Shown: positions 33,553 to 42,459, counted from the first letter of the stretch. The stretch: 64,000 bases of DNA from Arthrobacter sp. Y-9 (GCF_029690065.1 NZ_CP121463.1:2790001-2854000); one strand, 5' to 3'. The notes: a model not told the origin generated them from the sequence alone. Translations and numbers: made by a program.

Positions 33553-34617
33553 TCAGAGTTCCAGGCCGATGAGCAGCGGCTCGTTGTGGAGCACGACGCC
33601 GAACGCCGCCTCCACGCCGCCCCGCACCTCGCGCGCCAGGGCCAGGAGGTCCTGAGCACTGGCGCCGCCACGGTTGGTGAGTGCCAGGGTGTGCTTGGTG
33701 GACAACGAGGCCCGTCCGCCCGTCACGGAGTCCTCGGCCAGGCCGAAGCCCTTCGGGAATCCTGCGTGGTCGATCAGCCAGGCCGCGGACAGCTTCACCA
33801 GTCCGTCGCCCGCCGGGTACCGGGGGGCGTCCTCGGGCAGCCGGGCCGCCTCCGCCTCGCTGACCACGGGGTTCGTGAAGAAGGACCCTGTGGACCACGT
33901 GTCGTGATCCTCCGGGTCCAGGACCATGCCCTTGCCCTTGCGGAGCTCGAGCACGGCGTGACGGACCTCCAGCGCGTTGGCCCGCTCCCCCGGCTCCACA
34001 CCCAGGGTGCGGGCGAGCTCGGCGTAGCGGATCGGGGCGCTCATCCGGCCCAGCGGGAACTGGAACGTCACGCTCAGCACCACGAAGCGCGGGGACCCGT
34101 TGCTCGTGGTCCGTTTGAGGATCGAGTCACGGTACCCGAACTCCAGCTCGGAGAGGGTGAACGTCCGGACCGCGTTGGTCCCACGGTCCCAGGTCCGCAC
34201 CTGGGCGATCGTCTGCGAGACGTCCGCACCATAGGCGCCGACGTTCTGGACCGGGGTCGCCCCCGTGCTGCCGGGGATCCCCGACAGCGCTTCGACCCCG
34301 GAGTGCGCGTGCAGCACGCTGTGGTGCACGAACGCGTCCCAGGGGTGCCCTGCCTGAACCGTGACGGTGGCGCCGCCGCACGTCTCCTCGGAGGAGACCT
34401 GGATGCCCTGCGACGTGATGCGCAGGACGGTGCCGGGGTACCCGTCGTCGGACACCAGGAGGTTCGATCCCCCGCCGAGGATCAGCAGATCCTCACCCGC
34501 CGCGTCGGCGCTGCGGACGGCGTCGATGATCGCGGCTTCGGAGTCCGCTTCCAGGTAACGGCCCGCGGGGCCGCCCACGCGGGTGGTGGTCAGTTCGGCC
34601 AGCGTCGGCTGTGTCAT
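33553..34617 (-). CDS. murB: UDP-N-acetylmuramate dehydrogenase
   Basis: The 354-residue FAD enzyme reduces UDP-GlcNAc-enolpyruvate to UDP-MurNAc, a committed step of peptidoglycan precursor synthesis. It has the FAD-binding GGGSNLLVSDDGYPGTVLRI, GIPGSTGATPVQNVGAYG, YRDSILKR and the catalytic serine in STGSFFTNPV of the type I enzyme. The C-terminal LSTKHTLALTNRGGASA is also typical. Its ATG overlaps the stop of the MaoC-like gene by 4 bases, so it is coupled to the two dehydratase genes. Confidence 0.96.
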   Translation of the reverse strand: MTQPTLAELTTTRVGGPAGRYLEADSEAAIIDAVRSADAAGEDLLILGGGSNLLVSDDGYPGTVLRITSQGIQVSSEETCGGATVTVQAGHPWDAFVHHSVLHAHSGVEALSGIPGSTGATPVQNVGAYGADVSQTIAQVRTWDRGTNAVRTFTLSELEFGYRDSILKRTTSNGSPRFVVLSVTFQFPLGRMSAPIRYAELARTLGVEPGERANALEVRHAVLELRKGKGMVLDPEDHDTWSTGSFFTNPVVSEAEAARLPEDAPRYPAGDGLVKLSAAWLIDHAGFPKGFGLAEDSVTGGRASLSTKHTLALTNRGGASAQDLLALAREVRGGVEAAFGVVLHNEPLLIGLEL

Positions 34618-35081
34618 GCGGAGAGCTTCACCACGGCCTGGGCCTTCATGAGGACCCGCTGCCCGTCGAAGGTGACGGTGAGGTCGATCCGGGCGGTCCC
34701 TGCTTCCTCGTCGAGCGCGCCGACGACGCCGGCCACCTCGATCTGCGCGCCGGGCTCGTCGGTCCCGGTGGTGTCCTCGACCAGGACCGGCTTCGTGAAG
34801 CGGGTCTGGTAGTCGGTGACCGCTCCGGGATCTCCCGCCCAGTCGGTGACCAGCTGAACCGCAGAGCCCATGGTGAACATGCCGTGGGCGATCACGCCCG
34901 GCAGCTCCACGCCCCGGGCGAAGGCCTCGTTCCAGTGGATCGGGTTGAAGTCCCCGGAAGCGCCGGCGTACTTCACGAGGTCGACGCGGTTCACGTCGAT
35001 GACGCGACGGCCGATCTCCTGGCCCTTCTCCAGCTCATTCAGTGCAGGTCGATTCAGGGCAGGTCGATTCAGTGCAGGCAT
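34614..35081 (-). CDS. MaoC-fold dehydratase, HadB-like
   Basis: This 155-residue hot-dog protein has the hydratase-2 motif SGDFNPIHWNEAFARGVELP with the catalytic aspartate and histidine, and VIAHGMFTMG. It pairs with the next gene upstream (HadA-like, without the motif), as in mycobacterial HadAB, the (3R)-hydroxyacyl-ACP/CoA dehydratase. The N-terminus repeats PALNR three times, encoded by a 15-bp tandem duplication, and is not seen in ordinary HadB. The start overlaps the HadA-like stop by one base (TAATG) and the stop overlaps murB. The MaoC-MaoC-murB order is conserved in many Actinobacteria. Confidence 0.9.
   Translation of the reverse strand: MPALNRPALNRPALNELEKGQEIGRRVIDVNRVDLVKYAGASGDFNPIHWNEAFARGVELPGVIAHGMFTMGSAVQLVTDWAGDPGAVTDYQTRFTKPVLVEDTTGTDEPGAQIEVAGVVGALDEEAGTARIDLTVTFDGQRVLMKAQAVVKLSA
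35036..35078. repeat. 15-bp tandem duplication inside the hadB-like start
   Basis: GCAGGTCGATTCAGG (35044-35058) is followed by GCAGGTCGATTCAGT (35059-35073). Partial units ATTCAGT and GCAGG flank them. The duplication is in frame and encodes repeated PALNR at the protein's N-terminus. Confidence 0.85.
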
Positions 35082-35530
35082 TACTGTCCCTCTCCGCGGA
35101 CCAGGATGGACGACGTGGTGGTGGCGACCTTCTCGCCGTCCACGGTCGAGATCTCCGAACGGGTGGTGATCATGGCGCCGCCGCCCATGCCGCGGACGGT
35201 GTCCACGTGCAGCTCGGCCACCAGGCGGTCACCGGCGACGATAGGACGGTGGTGCGTGAAGCGCTGGTCCGCGTGCACGACGCGGGAGAAGTCGATCCCG
35301 GATTCGGGGTCCTCGATCAGCTGAGCGTCGGCCCGCTGCGCCACGATGATGGCGAAGGTGGGCGGCGCCACCAGATCGGCGTGGCCGAGCGCCTGGGCGG
35401 CCTCGACGTCGAAATGTGCCGGATGGGTGGCCTTCACGGCGCGGGCGAACTCGCGGACCTTCTCGCGGCCCACCTCGTACACCTCGGCGGCCGGGTAGCT
35501 GCGGCCCTGCAGATCGGGATTGATACTCAT
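35081..35530 (-). CDS. FAS1-like dehydratase, HadA-like (MaoC N-terminal domain)
   Basis: This 149-residue hot-dog fold protein resembles the N-terminal MaoC/FAS1-dehydratase domain. It has YEVGREKVREFARAV, HADQRFTHHRPIVAGDRL and a beta-rich end, but not the DFNPIH catalytic motif. It therefore acts with the HadB-like partner encoded directly downstream, with a one-base overlap. Together they would dehydrate 3-hydroxyacyl thioesters, possibly in fatty acid elongation. ATG 35530 has a TAGGCT box at -12 to -7 and no ribosome-binding site, so the operon is probably leaderless. Confidence 0.89.
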   Translation of the reverse strand: MSINPDLQGRSYPAAEVYEVGREKVREFARAVKATHPAHFDVEAAQALGHADLVAPPTFAIIVAQRADAQLIEDPESGIDFSRVVHADQRFTHHRPIVAGDRLVAELHVDTVRGMGGGAMITTRSEISTVDGEKVATTTSSILVRGEGQ

Positions 35531-35536
35531 GGAACA

Positions 35537-35542
35537 AGCCTA
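35537..35542 (-). promoter_or_regulatory. Leaderless -10 box of the hadAB-murB operon
   Basis: TAGGCT (minus strand) occupies -12 to -7 relative to ATG 35530. Confidence 0.62.
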
Positions 35543-35581
35543 TCGTCCGACGGCCCGCCGGACCGGAGACCGCCCCGGAAA

Positions 35582-35642
35582 CGCGAACCGCCACGTGGTG
35601 CCGCTATCCGTGACGGATACGGGCACCACGTGGCGGTTCGCG
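35582..35642 (-). terminator. Long perfect hairpin downstream of the 35663-35890 gene
   Basis: A perfect 21-bp stem (35582-35602 with 35622-35642) encloses, after a 2-base internal loop, a second stem TATCCGT/ACGGATA. Virtually the whole 61 bases form one rod. It lies 20 bases after the small membrane-protein stop and upstream of the hadA-like promoter. Confidence 0.75.
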
Positions 35643-35662
35643 GTGAAGGACGACGGCGAGGG

Positions 35663-35890
35663 CTACTTCCCCGGGCCGCCCTTGCGGAGTTCGCGGGTGC
35701 GGATCACCATGCCCACCACGTGGAGCAGGAGACCCACGCCGATGACCGGGAGCGCGCCGATCGCGAGGGGGTTGTTGTGCTTCACCAGGCCGATGATGTT
35801 CAGGCCGAGGCCCACCACCATGAAGCCGAGGGCGCTGAGCACCACGGTCTTGTATGCGGTGGACGCGCTCGCCCAGAAGTCACCCAGCAT
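35663..35890 (-). CDS. Small two-helix membrane protein (possibly DUF3188)
   Basis: This 75-residue protein has two helices (about 14-36 and 42-65) and a basic C-terminus (RTRELRKGG). The general form resembles short DUF3188 proteins of Arthrobacter, but I assign this only tentatively. It starts 14 bases after the CitE-like stop on the same strand, so it is probably co-transcribed with that gene. A long hairpin follows it. Confidence 0.72.
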   Translation of the reverse strand: MLGDFWASASTAYKTVVLSALGFMVVGLGLNIIGLVKHNNPLAIGALPVIGVGLLLHVVGMVIRTRELRKGGPGK

Positions 35891-35904
35891 GAACGAGGTC
35901 AGTC

Positions 35905-36765
35905 CTAGAGCGCCGGGGTGACGCCGAAGGCGGTGGCGAGCTTCATGATCTTCTCGGCACGGCCCAGGCGGGGCAGGTCGGAGCCGTCACGGATCACGCG
36001 GCCGTTGGCCTCGAAGTCGTTCATGAAGTCGGTGGCCCAGGCGACGTCGGACGGCGTCGGGCTGATGACCTCGTTGATGATGGCCGTCTGGTCCGTGGCG
36101 AGGCAGAGCTTGCCGGTCATGCCCATGGTGACCGTGATGGCGCTCTGCTCGCGCAGGATGGGGTGGTTGCTGCCGACGGTGGGGCCGTCGATGGGGCCCG
36201 GCAGGCCGCCGACGCGGCTGGCGACCACGAGCTTGGCCCGCGGGTAGGCCATGGCCTCCGGGGTCGCCGCCATGCCGGTGTCGCGGCGGAAGTCGCCGGA
36301 GCCGAAGGCCAGGCGGAAGCAGCCCTGGCCCTTGGCGATGTTGTTGGCTTCTTCGATGCCCACGGCGGACTCGACCAGGGCGATCACGGGGGTCTTGCCG
36401 TCCATGCGGTGGTAGGACTCGGTCACCTGGTCGGCGGACTCGGTCTTCGCGAGCATCACGCCGAGCAGACCCGGAGTGCCGCGGAGGCCGGCCAGATCAT
36501 CGGCCCAGAAGGGGCTCGTGGCGTCATTGATACGGACCCAGGCCTGCCCGCCGGCTTCCAGCCAGCCGCGGACGTTGTCGCGGGCCTCGTCCTTGTGCGA
36601 GGGGTCCACGGCGTCCTCGATGTCCAGGATGATGGCGTCCGCGCGGGAGGCGGCGGCGTCATCGAAGAGTTCCGTCTTCATGGCGTTGACCAGGAGCCAC
36701 GAACGGGCGATATCCGGGCTGACTTTTCGAGTGGGACGACCAGTGGAAGTGACGGAAGAACTCAT
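35905..36765 (-). CDS. HpcH/HpaI aldolase or citrate lyase beta-like protein (CitE-like)
   Basis: The 286-residue TIM-barrel protein has the CitE features SWLLVNAMKTELFDDAAAS near the start, the metal-linked ADAIILDIEDAVDPSHK, WVRINDATS and ALVESAVGIEEA. GSGDFRRDTGM and GPTVGSNHPILREQSAI contain conserved binding residues. Actinobacterial members cleave citramalyl- or malyl-type CoA thioesters. The specific substrate here is unknown, and no citrate lyase alpha/gamma genes are nearby. ATG 36765 was chosen because a TACCGT box fits at -12 to -7 and the longer frame (to 36792) would overlap it. Confidence 0.87.
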   Translation of the reverse strand: MSSSVTSTGRPTRKVSPDIARSWLLVNAMKTELFDDAAASRADAIILDIEDAVDPSHKDEARDNVRGWLEAGGQAWVRINDATSPFWADDLAGLRGTPGLLGVMLAKTESADQVTESYHRMDGKTPVIALVESAVGIEEANNIAKGQGCFRLAFGSGDFRRDTGMAATPEAMAYPRAKLVVASRVGGLPGPIDGPTVGSNHPILREQSAITVTMGMTGKLCLATDQTAIINEVISPTPSDVAWATDFMNDFEANGRVIRDGSDLPRLGRAEKIMKLATAFGVTPAL

Positions 36766-36771
36766 GAGAAT

Positions 36772-36777
36772 ACGGTA
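36772..36777 (-). promoter_or_regulatory. Leaderless -10 box of the CitE-like gene
   Basis: TACCGT (minus strand) occupies -12 to -7 relative to ATG 36765, without a ribosome-binding site. A GGGGCC/GGCCCC palindrome lies at 36783-36819. Confidence 0.55.
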
Positions 36778-36928
36778 CCGGTCCGGGGCCACACCCGCCC
36801 AAGCGTTTGTGGGCCCCGGACAGTCATATCTGGTCTTATTTGACTTTTCTCACAGATTCCGAGCGGCAAGCGTCACCTTGGCCCTAGACCGGTATAGCCA
36901 GGAAGGACGCGCCGTGCCGGGCCGCCGG

Positions 36929-37903
36929 TTACGGGATGAACTCGCCCCGGGCCGTGATCCAGAGCCGGTACCACTGCAGCCGGTCCATCCGTTCGGCCAC
37001 CGCGATCGCGTCGCCGCAGGCCGCGATGCGGCCGGGGTTCGTGGTGCCGATCACCGGGGAGATGCGGGCCGGGTGCTTCATGAGCCAGCCGAGCAGCACG
37101 GACTCCGGCGCCACGCCGAACTCAGCGGCGAGCTCCTGGACCAGGTCCGCCGTCGCGCGGTCCGCCTCGCTGAGCTCCTGAGCCGGCACTCCCCCGGTGT
37201 AGCGTCCGTTGGCCAGTGAACCGTAGGCCTGAAGTTCGATGCCGCGGCTCATGCAGTGTTCGAGCGTGCCGTGCGGGAACGGGTTGCCGGAACCCTGGCG
37301 GTGATTCACCGTGACGGTTGAATCCAGCCAGTCGCGGGTGCCGAGGCTCATCTCGAGCTGGTTCGCGACCAGCGGGGTGGACAGCGCGTCTTGAAGGTGT
37401 TCCATCTGCGCCGTGGACATGTTGGAGACGCCCAGCGCCTTGATGCGGCCATCCGCCAGGAGTTCGCGCACCGCGCGGGCGGCCTCCTCGCGGTTGAGCA
37501 GCGGGTCCGGCCGGTGGAACAGGAGCGTGTCCAGGTGGTCGGTCCGGAGCCGGCTCAGAATGCCCTCGACGCGCTCCATGATGGAGTCGTAGCTGAGGTC
37601 GTAGTAGTTGTTGAGGCCGTTCTCGTGAAGCCGGATGCCGCATTTGCTCTGCAGGAGGATCCGGTCCCGCAGCTCGGGCCGCGCCGCCAGGACCTCGCCG
37701 AACACGGCCTCGGCCTTGCCGAAGCGGTAGATGTCCGCGTGATCGAACAGCTCGACGCCGATCGCCAGGGCCGCGTCGATGACGTCGGACGCCTGCGCCA
37801 CGTCCGCCTCGGTGTACGGCGTAGGTTCCCAGGCGCCGCCGAGTCCCATGCAGCCATAGATGATCCGGCCCATGCCGGGCCCGCTTTCTGTGTTCTGGGT
37901 CAT
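36929..37903 (-). CDS. Aldo/keto reductase
   Basis: This 324-residue NADPH-dependent oxidoreductase of the AKR superfamily is similar to YdhF-type enzymes. The catalytic tetrad is visible: D54 and Y59 in FDHADIYRFG, K87 in LLQSKCGI and H130 in LDTLLFHRPDP. The C-terminal cofactor part SPVIGTTNPGRIAACGDAI is intact. The substrate is unknown; YdhF-like proteins reduce small aldehydes or ketones. It stands as a single gene between the CitE-like gene and the antiporter. Confidence 0.92.
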   Translation of the reverse strand: MTQNTESGPGMGRIIYGCMGLGGAWEPTPYTEADVAQASDVIDAALAIGVELFDHADIYRFGKAEAVFGEVLAARPELRDRILLQSKCGIRLHENGLNNYYDLSYDSIMERVEGILSRLRTDHLDTLLFHRPDPLLNREEAARAVRELLADGRIKALGVSNMSTAQMEHLQDALSTPLVANQLEMSLGTRDWLDSTVTVNHRQGSGNPFPHGTLEHCMSRGIELQAYGSLANGRYTGGVPAQELSEADRATADLVQELAAEFGVAPESVLLGWLMKHPARISPVIGTTNPGRIAACGDAIAVAERMDRLQWYRLWITARGEFIP

Positions 37904-37976
37904 ACAGGAACTCTTTCACGGCCCACCGCGACGCCGCCAGTCACGGCAAGCGCCTGAACAGCGGCGCGCGGGCGGC

Positions 37977-39572
37977 TCAGTCCGCCTTGGGCATCACCAT
38001 GGTCCGCAGGTCGAGCTGGCGCAGCACATGGTCCGCCACCTCGGGATCCATGCCGAGTTCCTTGCGGGCCACGAGCACCTCCTGGCGGGCGGCGTCGAGG
38101 GCGATGGTCTGCGCCGCCACCATGAGTTCGCGGCCCTTGGCGAAGCGTTCACGCAGGTCGTCGGGGAGGCCCTTGCCGGGGTGCTCCGGATCGGCGCCCT
38201 GCAGTTCCAGGTGCAGGGACTTGAAGCGCTTGACCATCAGGGCCTGCTGCTCGGGCGTGAGCTGGTTGACGAGTTCGCTCTGCTTGAGCGCCAGCATGGC
38301 GGCCTTCTGGGCCCGGCGGCCGAGCATGCGGGTCGCCTCCTTCTCCTCGGCGCCGTCGTCCTGGGCTTTGAGCACCTTCATGAGGGCCGGCAGGGTGAGG
38401 CCTGGGAGCACGAGCGTCACCAGGAGCACGGCGCAGGCGGTCACCAGGATCTGGTCGCGGGCCGGGAAGGCCGACCCGTCGTCGAGCACCAGCGGCAGAG
38501 CGAGCGCCAGGGCCAGGGTGGCGAGTCCGCGCATGCCGCTGTAGCTGAGGATGATGACGTCCTTGAGCATCCCCACCCAGTCGCCGCGATACAGCGACCG
38601 CCGGGTGGACAGGTACAGCCAGGTCCAGAGGAACCGGACCACCACGACCACGGCGCACACCGCGATGGCCGCTGGGACCATCGCGAAGATTCCCGCGCCC
38701 TCATGGTGGATGACCTGACGGATGTCGAGGCCGACCAGGCCGAACGCCAGGCCGGTGGCCAGCAGCTCCACCACGTCCCAGAACGCCGCCTGGCTCACGC
38801 GCTCCGCGGCGTCCTCCGGCCGCGCGTGTCGCTTCATCTCCAGTGCCACGACCACGACGGCGATGACGCCCGACGCGTGGACCTCTTCCGCCAGGATGTA
38901 CGCGGCGAAGGGGACGACGAGGCTCACAGCGGTGCGCGCGACACCCGCGGTGACGAGCCAGGTGACGAGTTTGGCCGCATAGCCCATGGCCACGCCGATG
39001 ACCACGGCGAGGACGATGCCCAGGAGGAACTTCGGCACCAGGCTCGCGTCGAGGTTCCGCCCGGCCAGGGTCGCGGCGACGGCGGCCTGGAAGATCACGA
39101 TGGCGGCCGCGTCGTTGAACAGGCCCTCGCTCTGCAGGATGTTCATGAGTTTGCGGGGCATGTGGACCTTGCCGGCCACGGACTCGACGGCGACCGGGTC
39201 CGGCGGGGCCACCATGGCGCCGAGCGCGATGGCCGCCGGGATGCCGATGCCCGGGATGAGGAGCCAGGCGGCCCCTGCCACGAACACCGTGGTCACCACC
39301 ACGAGCCCGACGGCGAGCCACAGCAGAGTGCGCCAGCGCAGCTGGAACACCTGCCACGAACTGCGCTGCGCCGTCGCGAAAAGCAAGGGCGGGAGGAAGA
39401 TCGGGAGGATCAGCTCGGGGTCGATCGCCAGTTCAGGGAACCCGGGGATGAAGGTCATCACCATGGCCATCAGCAGCATGAGGACCGGGTACGGGAGTTT
39501 GAGGCGGTCCCCGAGACCGACGGCGAGCACCGTGGCGAAGAGCAATCCGACGATGAGTGCGAGCTGTTCCAT
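37977..39572 (-). CDS. Na+/H+ antiporter, CPA1 family
   Basis: The 531-residue protein has about 12 membrane helices (residues 5-410) and a cytoplasmic C-terminal tail of about 120 residues rich in charged helices. The CPA1 ion-binding motif is present in APPDPVAVESVAGKV, followed by LFNDAAAIVIF with its conserved ND pair. Such proteins exchange Na+ or K+ for H+ for pH and salt balance. An AACAAT at -12 to -7 of ATG 39572 may be a weak leaderless -10. The gene is preceded by a long hairpin that ends the peptide-transporter operon. Confidence 0.94.
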   Translation of the reverse strand: MEQLALIVGLLFATVLAVGLGDRLKLPYPVLMLLMAMVMTFIPGFPELAIDPELILPIFLPPLLFATAQRSSWQVFQLRWRTLLWLAVGLVVVTTVFVAGAAWLLIPGIGIPAAIALGAMVAPPDPVAVESVAGKVHMPRKLMNILQSEGLFNDAAAIVIFQAAVAATLAGRNLDASLVPKFLLGIVLAVVIGVAMGYAAKLVTWLVTAGVARTAVSLVVPFAAYILAEEVHASGVIAVVVVALEMKRHARPEDAAERVSQAAFWDVVELLATGLAFGLVGLDIRQVIHHEGAGIFAMVPAAIAVCAVVVVVRFLWTWLYLSTRRSLYRGDWVGMLKDVIILSYSGMRGLATLALALALPLVLDDGSAFPARDQILVTACAVLLVTLVLPGLTLPALMKVLKAQDDGAEEKEATRMLGRRAQKAAMLALKQSELVNQLTPEQQALMVKRFKSLHLELQGADPEHPGKGLPDDLRERFAKGRELMVAAQTIALDAARQEVLVARKELGMDPEVADHVLRQLDLRTMVMPKAD

Positions 39573-39588
39573 GTCGCCATTGTTCCAT

Positions 39589-39664
39589 CCGCCGAGTTCG
39601 GGGGTTCCGTCCGTTGGCGGGGCTTGCAGACCCCGGTCTGGGCACGGACCCCCGAACTCGGCGG
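39589..39664 (-). terminator. Long hairpin terminating the dpp operon
   Basis: A 16-bp perfect stem (39589-39604 with 39649-39664, CCGCCGAGTTCGGGGG and complement) is extended by a few bulged pairs. An inner GGGG/CCCC stem sits within the loop. It lies 31 bases after the last dpp gene. Confidence 0.7.
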
Positions 39665-39694
39665 TGAGTCAGGCGGTGAGTCAGGCAGCCAGGA

Positions 39695-41410
39695 TCAAGC
39701 CGTCAGCCCCGCCCGGTACGCCTTGCGGCGCGCCGCCTGCTCGTCCGGATCCGGCACGGGTAGCGAAGCGATGAGCCGCTTGGTGTACTCCTGGCTCGGG
39801 TGGCCCATGATCTGGCTGCCGATGCCCTGCTCCACGAGCCGGCCCTTGAGCAGCACGCCCACCCAGTGGGAGAGCATGTCCACCACCGCCAGGTCGTGGC
39901 TGATGAAGAGCGCCGCGAACCCGTACTCCTCCTGAATGTCCCGGAAGAGCTCCAGAACCTTCGCCTGCACGGAGACGTCCAGCGCGGAGGTCGGCTCATC
40001 CGCGATCACGAGCGGTGGATTGAGGGCCAGGGACCTTGCGAGCGAGGCCCGCTGCCGCTGGCCGCCTGAGAGTTCGTGCGGGTACCGCGCCGCGTACGAC
40101 GCCGGCAGCTGCACCGATTCGAGCAGCTCACCGACGCGTTTGCGCGCCTCTGCCGCGCTCGGCTTCCGATGGATGATGAGCGGCTCGGCGATGCACTCCC
40201 CGATGGTGAGGTGCGGGTTGAACGACGCCGCGGGGTCCTGGAACACGAACCCGATGTCCTTGCGGAGCGGCTTGAAGTTCTTCTCGCGGAACCCGACCAT
40301 CTCCTGCCCGAACACCGTCAGGCTGCCGCCCGTGACCCGGTTCAGGCCCGCGATCGCACGGCCGATGGTGGACTTGCCGGAACCCGACTCGCCCACCAGG
40401 CCGAAGACCTCGCGCTCCCGGATGGTGAAGCTGACGTCGTCCACGGCCTTGAACCCCGGGCGTCCGAAGCGGCCCGGGAACTCGATACTCAGACCCTTCG
40501 CCTCCACGAGGATCCTGCCGTCCTGGTGCAGCCGCCCCTCGGCACCTTCCGATGCGGAGTTCCGTCCCAGGTGCGGCACCGCGGCCAGCAGGTCCTTGGT
40601 GTAATCCTGCTTCGGCTCGGCGAACAGGGTCCGGACCGGGGCCTCCTCGACGACATCGCCGCGGTACATGACCACCACCCGGTCGGCCAGGTCGGCCACC
40701 ACGCCCATGTTGTGGGTGATGAGCACGATCGAAGTGCCGTAGTCGTCCCGGAGCTCCCGCAGAAGCTCCAGGATCTCGGCCTGCACGGTGACATCGAGGG
40801 CCGTGGTGGGCTCGTCCGCCACGATCAGCCCGGGGTCCAGCGCCAGCGCCGCGGCGATGACCACGCGCTGCTTCTGGCCACCGGAGAGCTGGTGGGGGTA
40901 GTAGTCCACCCGGACCTCGGGCTCCGGGATGCCGACCTTGCGCAGCGCTTCGACCGCACGGGCCTTGGCGTCCTTGGCCGAGACCTTCTGACCGTCGCGG
41001 GCATGGGCCCGGATGCCTTCGGCGATCTGCCAGCCGATGGTGAACACCGGGTTCAGGGCCGTGGACGGTTCCTGGAACACCATCGCCACATCCCGGCCGC
41101 GGATCCTCCGCAGTTCGGCCGGGCTGACGCTGACCACGTTCTGGCCGTTGATGAGCACGGCGCCCTGGCTGGTCGCGGTCTCGGGCAGGAGGCCCAGGAT
41201 GGTCCGTGCCGTCACGGTCTTGCCGGAGCCGGACTCGCCGACGATCGCCAGGACCTCTCCCGGACGCACCTCCAGGCTGACGTCCTTGACCGCATGCACG
41301 TCCCCGCCATCGGTGGCGAACGTGACGTTCAGGTGCTCGATGTCCAGGACCGCGGCTTCGCCGTCCTGCCGTACGGGACCGGTCGTCCCGCGATGTGCTG
41401 CCGCGCTCAT
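39695..41410 (-). CDS. Dipeptide/oligopeptide ABC transporter, fused ATPase subunits (DppD-DppF)
   Basis: The 571-residue protein contains two complete ABC ATPases in one chain. Domain 1 (about 15-285) has Walker A GESGSGKTVTA, signature LSGGQKQRV and Walker B LIVADEPTTALDVTVQ. Domain 2 (about 305-560) has GESGSGKSTIGRA, LSGGQRQRASLA and LVIADEPTSALDVSVQ. Each carries the C-terminal peptide-transporter tail (LFAEPKQDYTKDLLAAVPHL and MGHPSQEYTKRLIASLPVP). Separate DppD and DppF subunits are the usual form; the fusion drives the same importer. The start overlaps the DppC stop by 4 bases. Confidence 0.94.
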   Translation of the reverse strand: MSAAAHRGTTGPVRQDGEAAVLDIEHLNVTFATDGGDVHAVKDVSLEVRPGEVLAIVGESGSGKTVTARTILGLLPETATSQGAVLINGQNVVSVSPAELRRIRGRDVAMVFQEPSTALNPVFTIGWQIAEGIRAHARDGQKVSAKDAKARAVEALRKVGIPEPEVRVDYYPHQLSGGQKQRVVIAAALALDPGLIVADEPTTALDVTVQAEILELLRELRDDYGTSIVLITHNMGVVADLADRVVVMYRGDVVEEAPVRTLFAEPKQDYTKDLLAAVPHLGRNSASEGAEGRLHQDGRILVEAKGLSIEFPGRFGRPGFKAVDDVSFTIREREVFGLVGESGSGKSTIGRAIAGLNRVTGGSLTVFGQEMVGFREKNFKPLRKDIGFVFQDPAASFNPHLTIGECIAEPLIIHRKPSAAEARKRVGELLESVQLPASYAARYPHELSGGQRQRASLARSLALNPPLVIADEPTSALDVSVQAKVLELFRDIQEEYGFAALFISHDLAVVDMLSHWVGVLLKGRLVEQGIGSQIMGHPSQEYTKRLIASLPVPDPDEQAARRKAYRAGLTA

Positions 41411-42459
41411 GCGGTGGCTTCCTTTCCGTTCGAACCCGGCGCGCTCTGAGCGCCCTGCGCGGAGCCGACGACGGCGGCGCGGGACGTGCTCTTACGGCCC
41501 GGCCTGCGGCGTCCGCGCAGTCGCGGGTCGTTGAGGTCGTTCATGCTCTCACCCATGAGCGTGAGGCCCAGGACGGTCAGCACGATCGCGGCGCCCGGGA
41601 AGACGCCGGTCCACCAGATCCCGGACGAGGCGTCGGACATGGCCTTGTTGAGGTCGAAGCCCCACTCGGCCGCGGACGTCGGTTCGATGCCGAAGCCCAG
41701 GAAGCCCAGACCGGCCAGGGTCAGGATGGCCTCCGAGGAGTTCAGCGTGAAGATGAGCGGCAGGGTGCGGGTGGCGTTCTTGAAGATATGGCGGCCCATG
41801 ATGCGCCATGGGGACGCGCCCACCACCTTGGCGGACTCCACGAACGGCTCGGCCTTGAGGCGGATGGTCTCCGCACGGATCACGCGGAAGTACTGCGGCA
41901 CGAACACCACGGTGATGGAGAACGCACAGGCGAGCACGCCGCCCCAGAAGCTGGACTGGCCGTGGCTGATCACGATCGACATGACGATGGCGAGCAGCAG
42001 CGACGGGAAGGCGTAGATCGCGTCGGCGACGACCACGAGGATCCGGTCCACCCAGCCGCCGAGGTACCCGCTGACCAGGCCCAGCAGCACGCCGAGCACG
42101 AGGGACAGGGCCACCGACACGAGGATCACGATCACCGCGGTCTGGGAGCCCCACACCGCACGGGAGAAGACGTCATAGCCGCCGACCGTGGTGCCCCAGA
42201 GGTGCTTGCCGCCGGGGGCCGCCTGCGCCGGGAAGGTGCCGTCGGCGTCGGAGATCTGGGAGTAGCCGTACGGCGCGATCACCGGCGCCAGCAGGGCCAC
42301 GAGAACGAAGAGCACCGTCAGAGCGGTGCCCAGCACGAGCATGCCGCGCTGGAGGCCGACGCTCTGGCGGAAGTGGGAGATGACGGGAAGGCGGCGCAGC
42401 CAGGAGCCGCGCTGAGGAAGCTGCGGCGCGGGGGCCGGCGTCGTCGGTGTTGCAGACAT
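41407..42459 (-). CDS. Peptide ABC transporter permease (DppC type)
   Basis: This 350-residue membrane subunit has an N-terminal OppC_N helix (about 32-55), then about five helices and the EAA-type coupling loop (ESAKVVGASPWRIMGRHIFKN) that contacts the ATPase. The C-terminal tail is basic and Ser/Ala-rich. Together with the DppB-type permease it forms the channel. Its start overlaps the DppB stop by one base and its stop overlaps the ATPase gene by four, so the operon is tightly coupled. Confidence 0.93.
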   Translation of the reverse strand: MSATPTTPAPAPQLPQRGSWLRRLPVISHFRQSVGLQRGMLVLGTALTVLFVLVALLAPVIAPYGYSQISDADGTFPAQAAPGGKHLWGTTVGGYDVFSRAVWGSQTAVIVILVSVALSLVLGVLLGLVSGYLGGWVDRILVVVADAIYAFPSLLLAIVMSIVISHGQSSFWGGVLACAFSITVVFVPQYFRVIRAETIRLKAEPFVESAKVVGASPWRIMGRHIFKNATRTLPLIFTLNSSEAILTLAGLGFLGFGIEPTSAAEWGFDLNKAMSDASSGIWWTGVFPGAAIVLTVLGLTLMGESMNDLNDPRLRGRRRPGRKSTSRAAVVGSAQGAQSAPGSNGKEATA

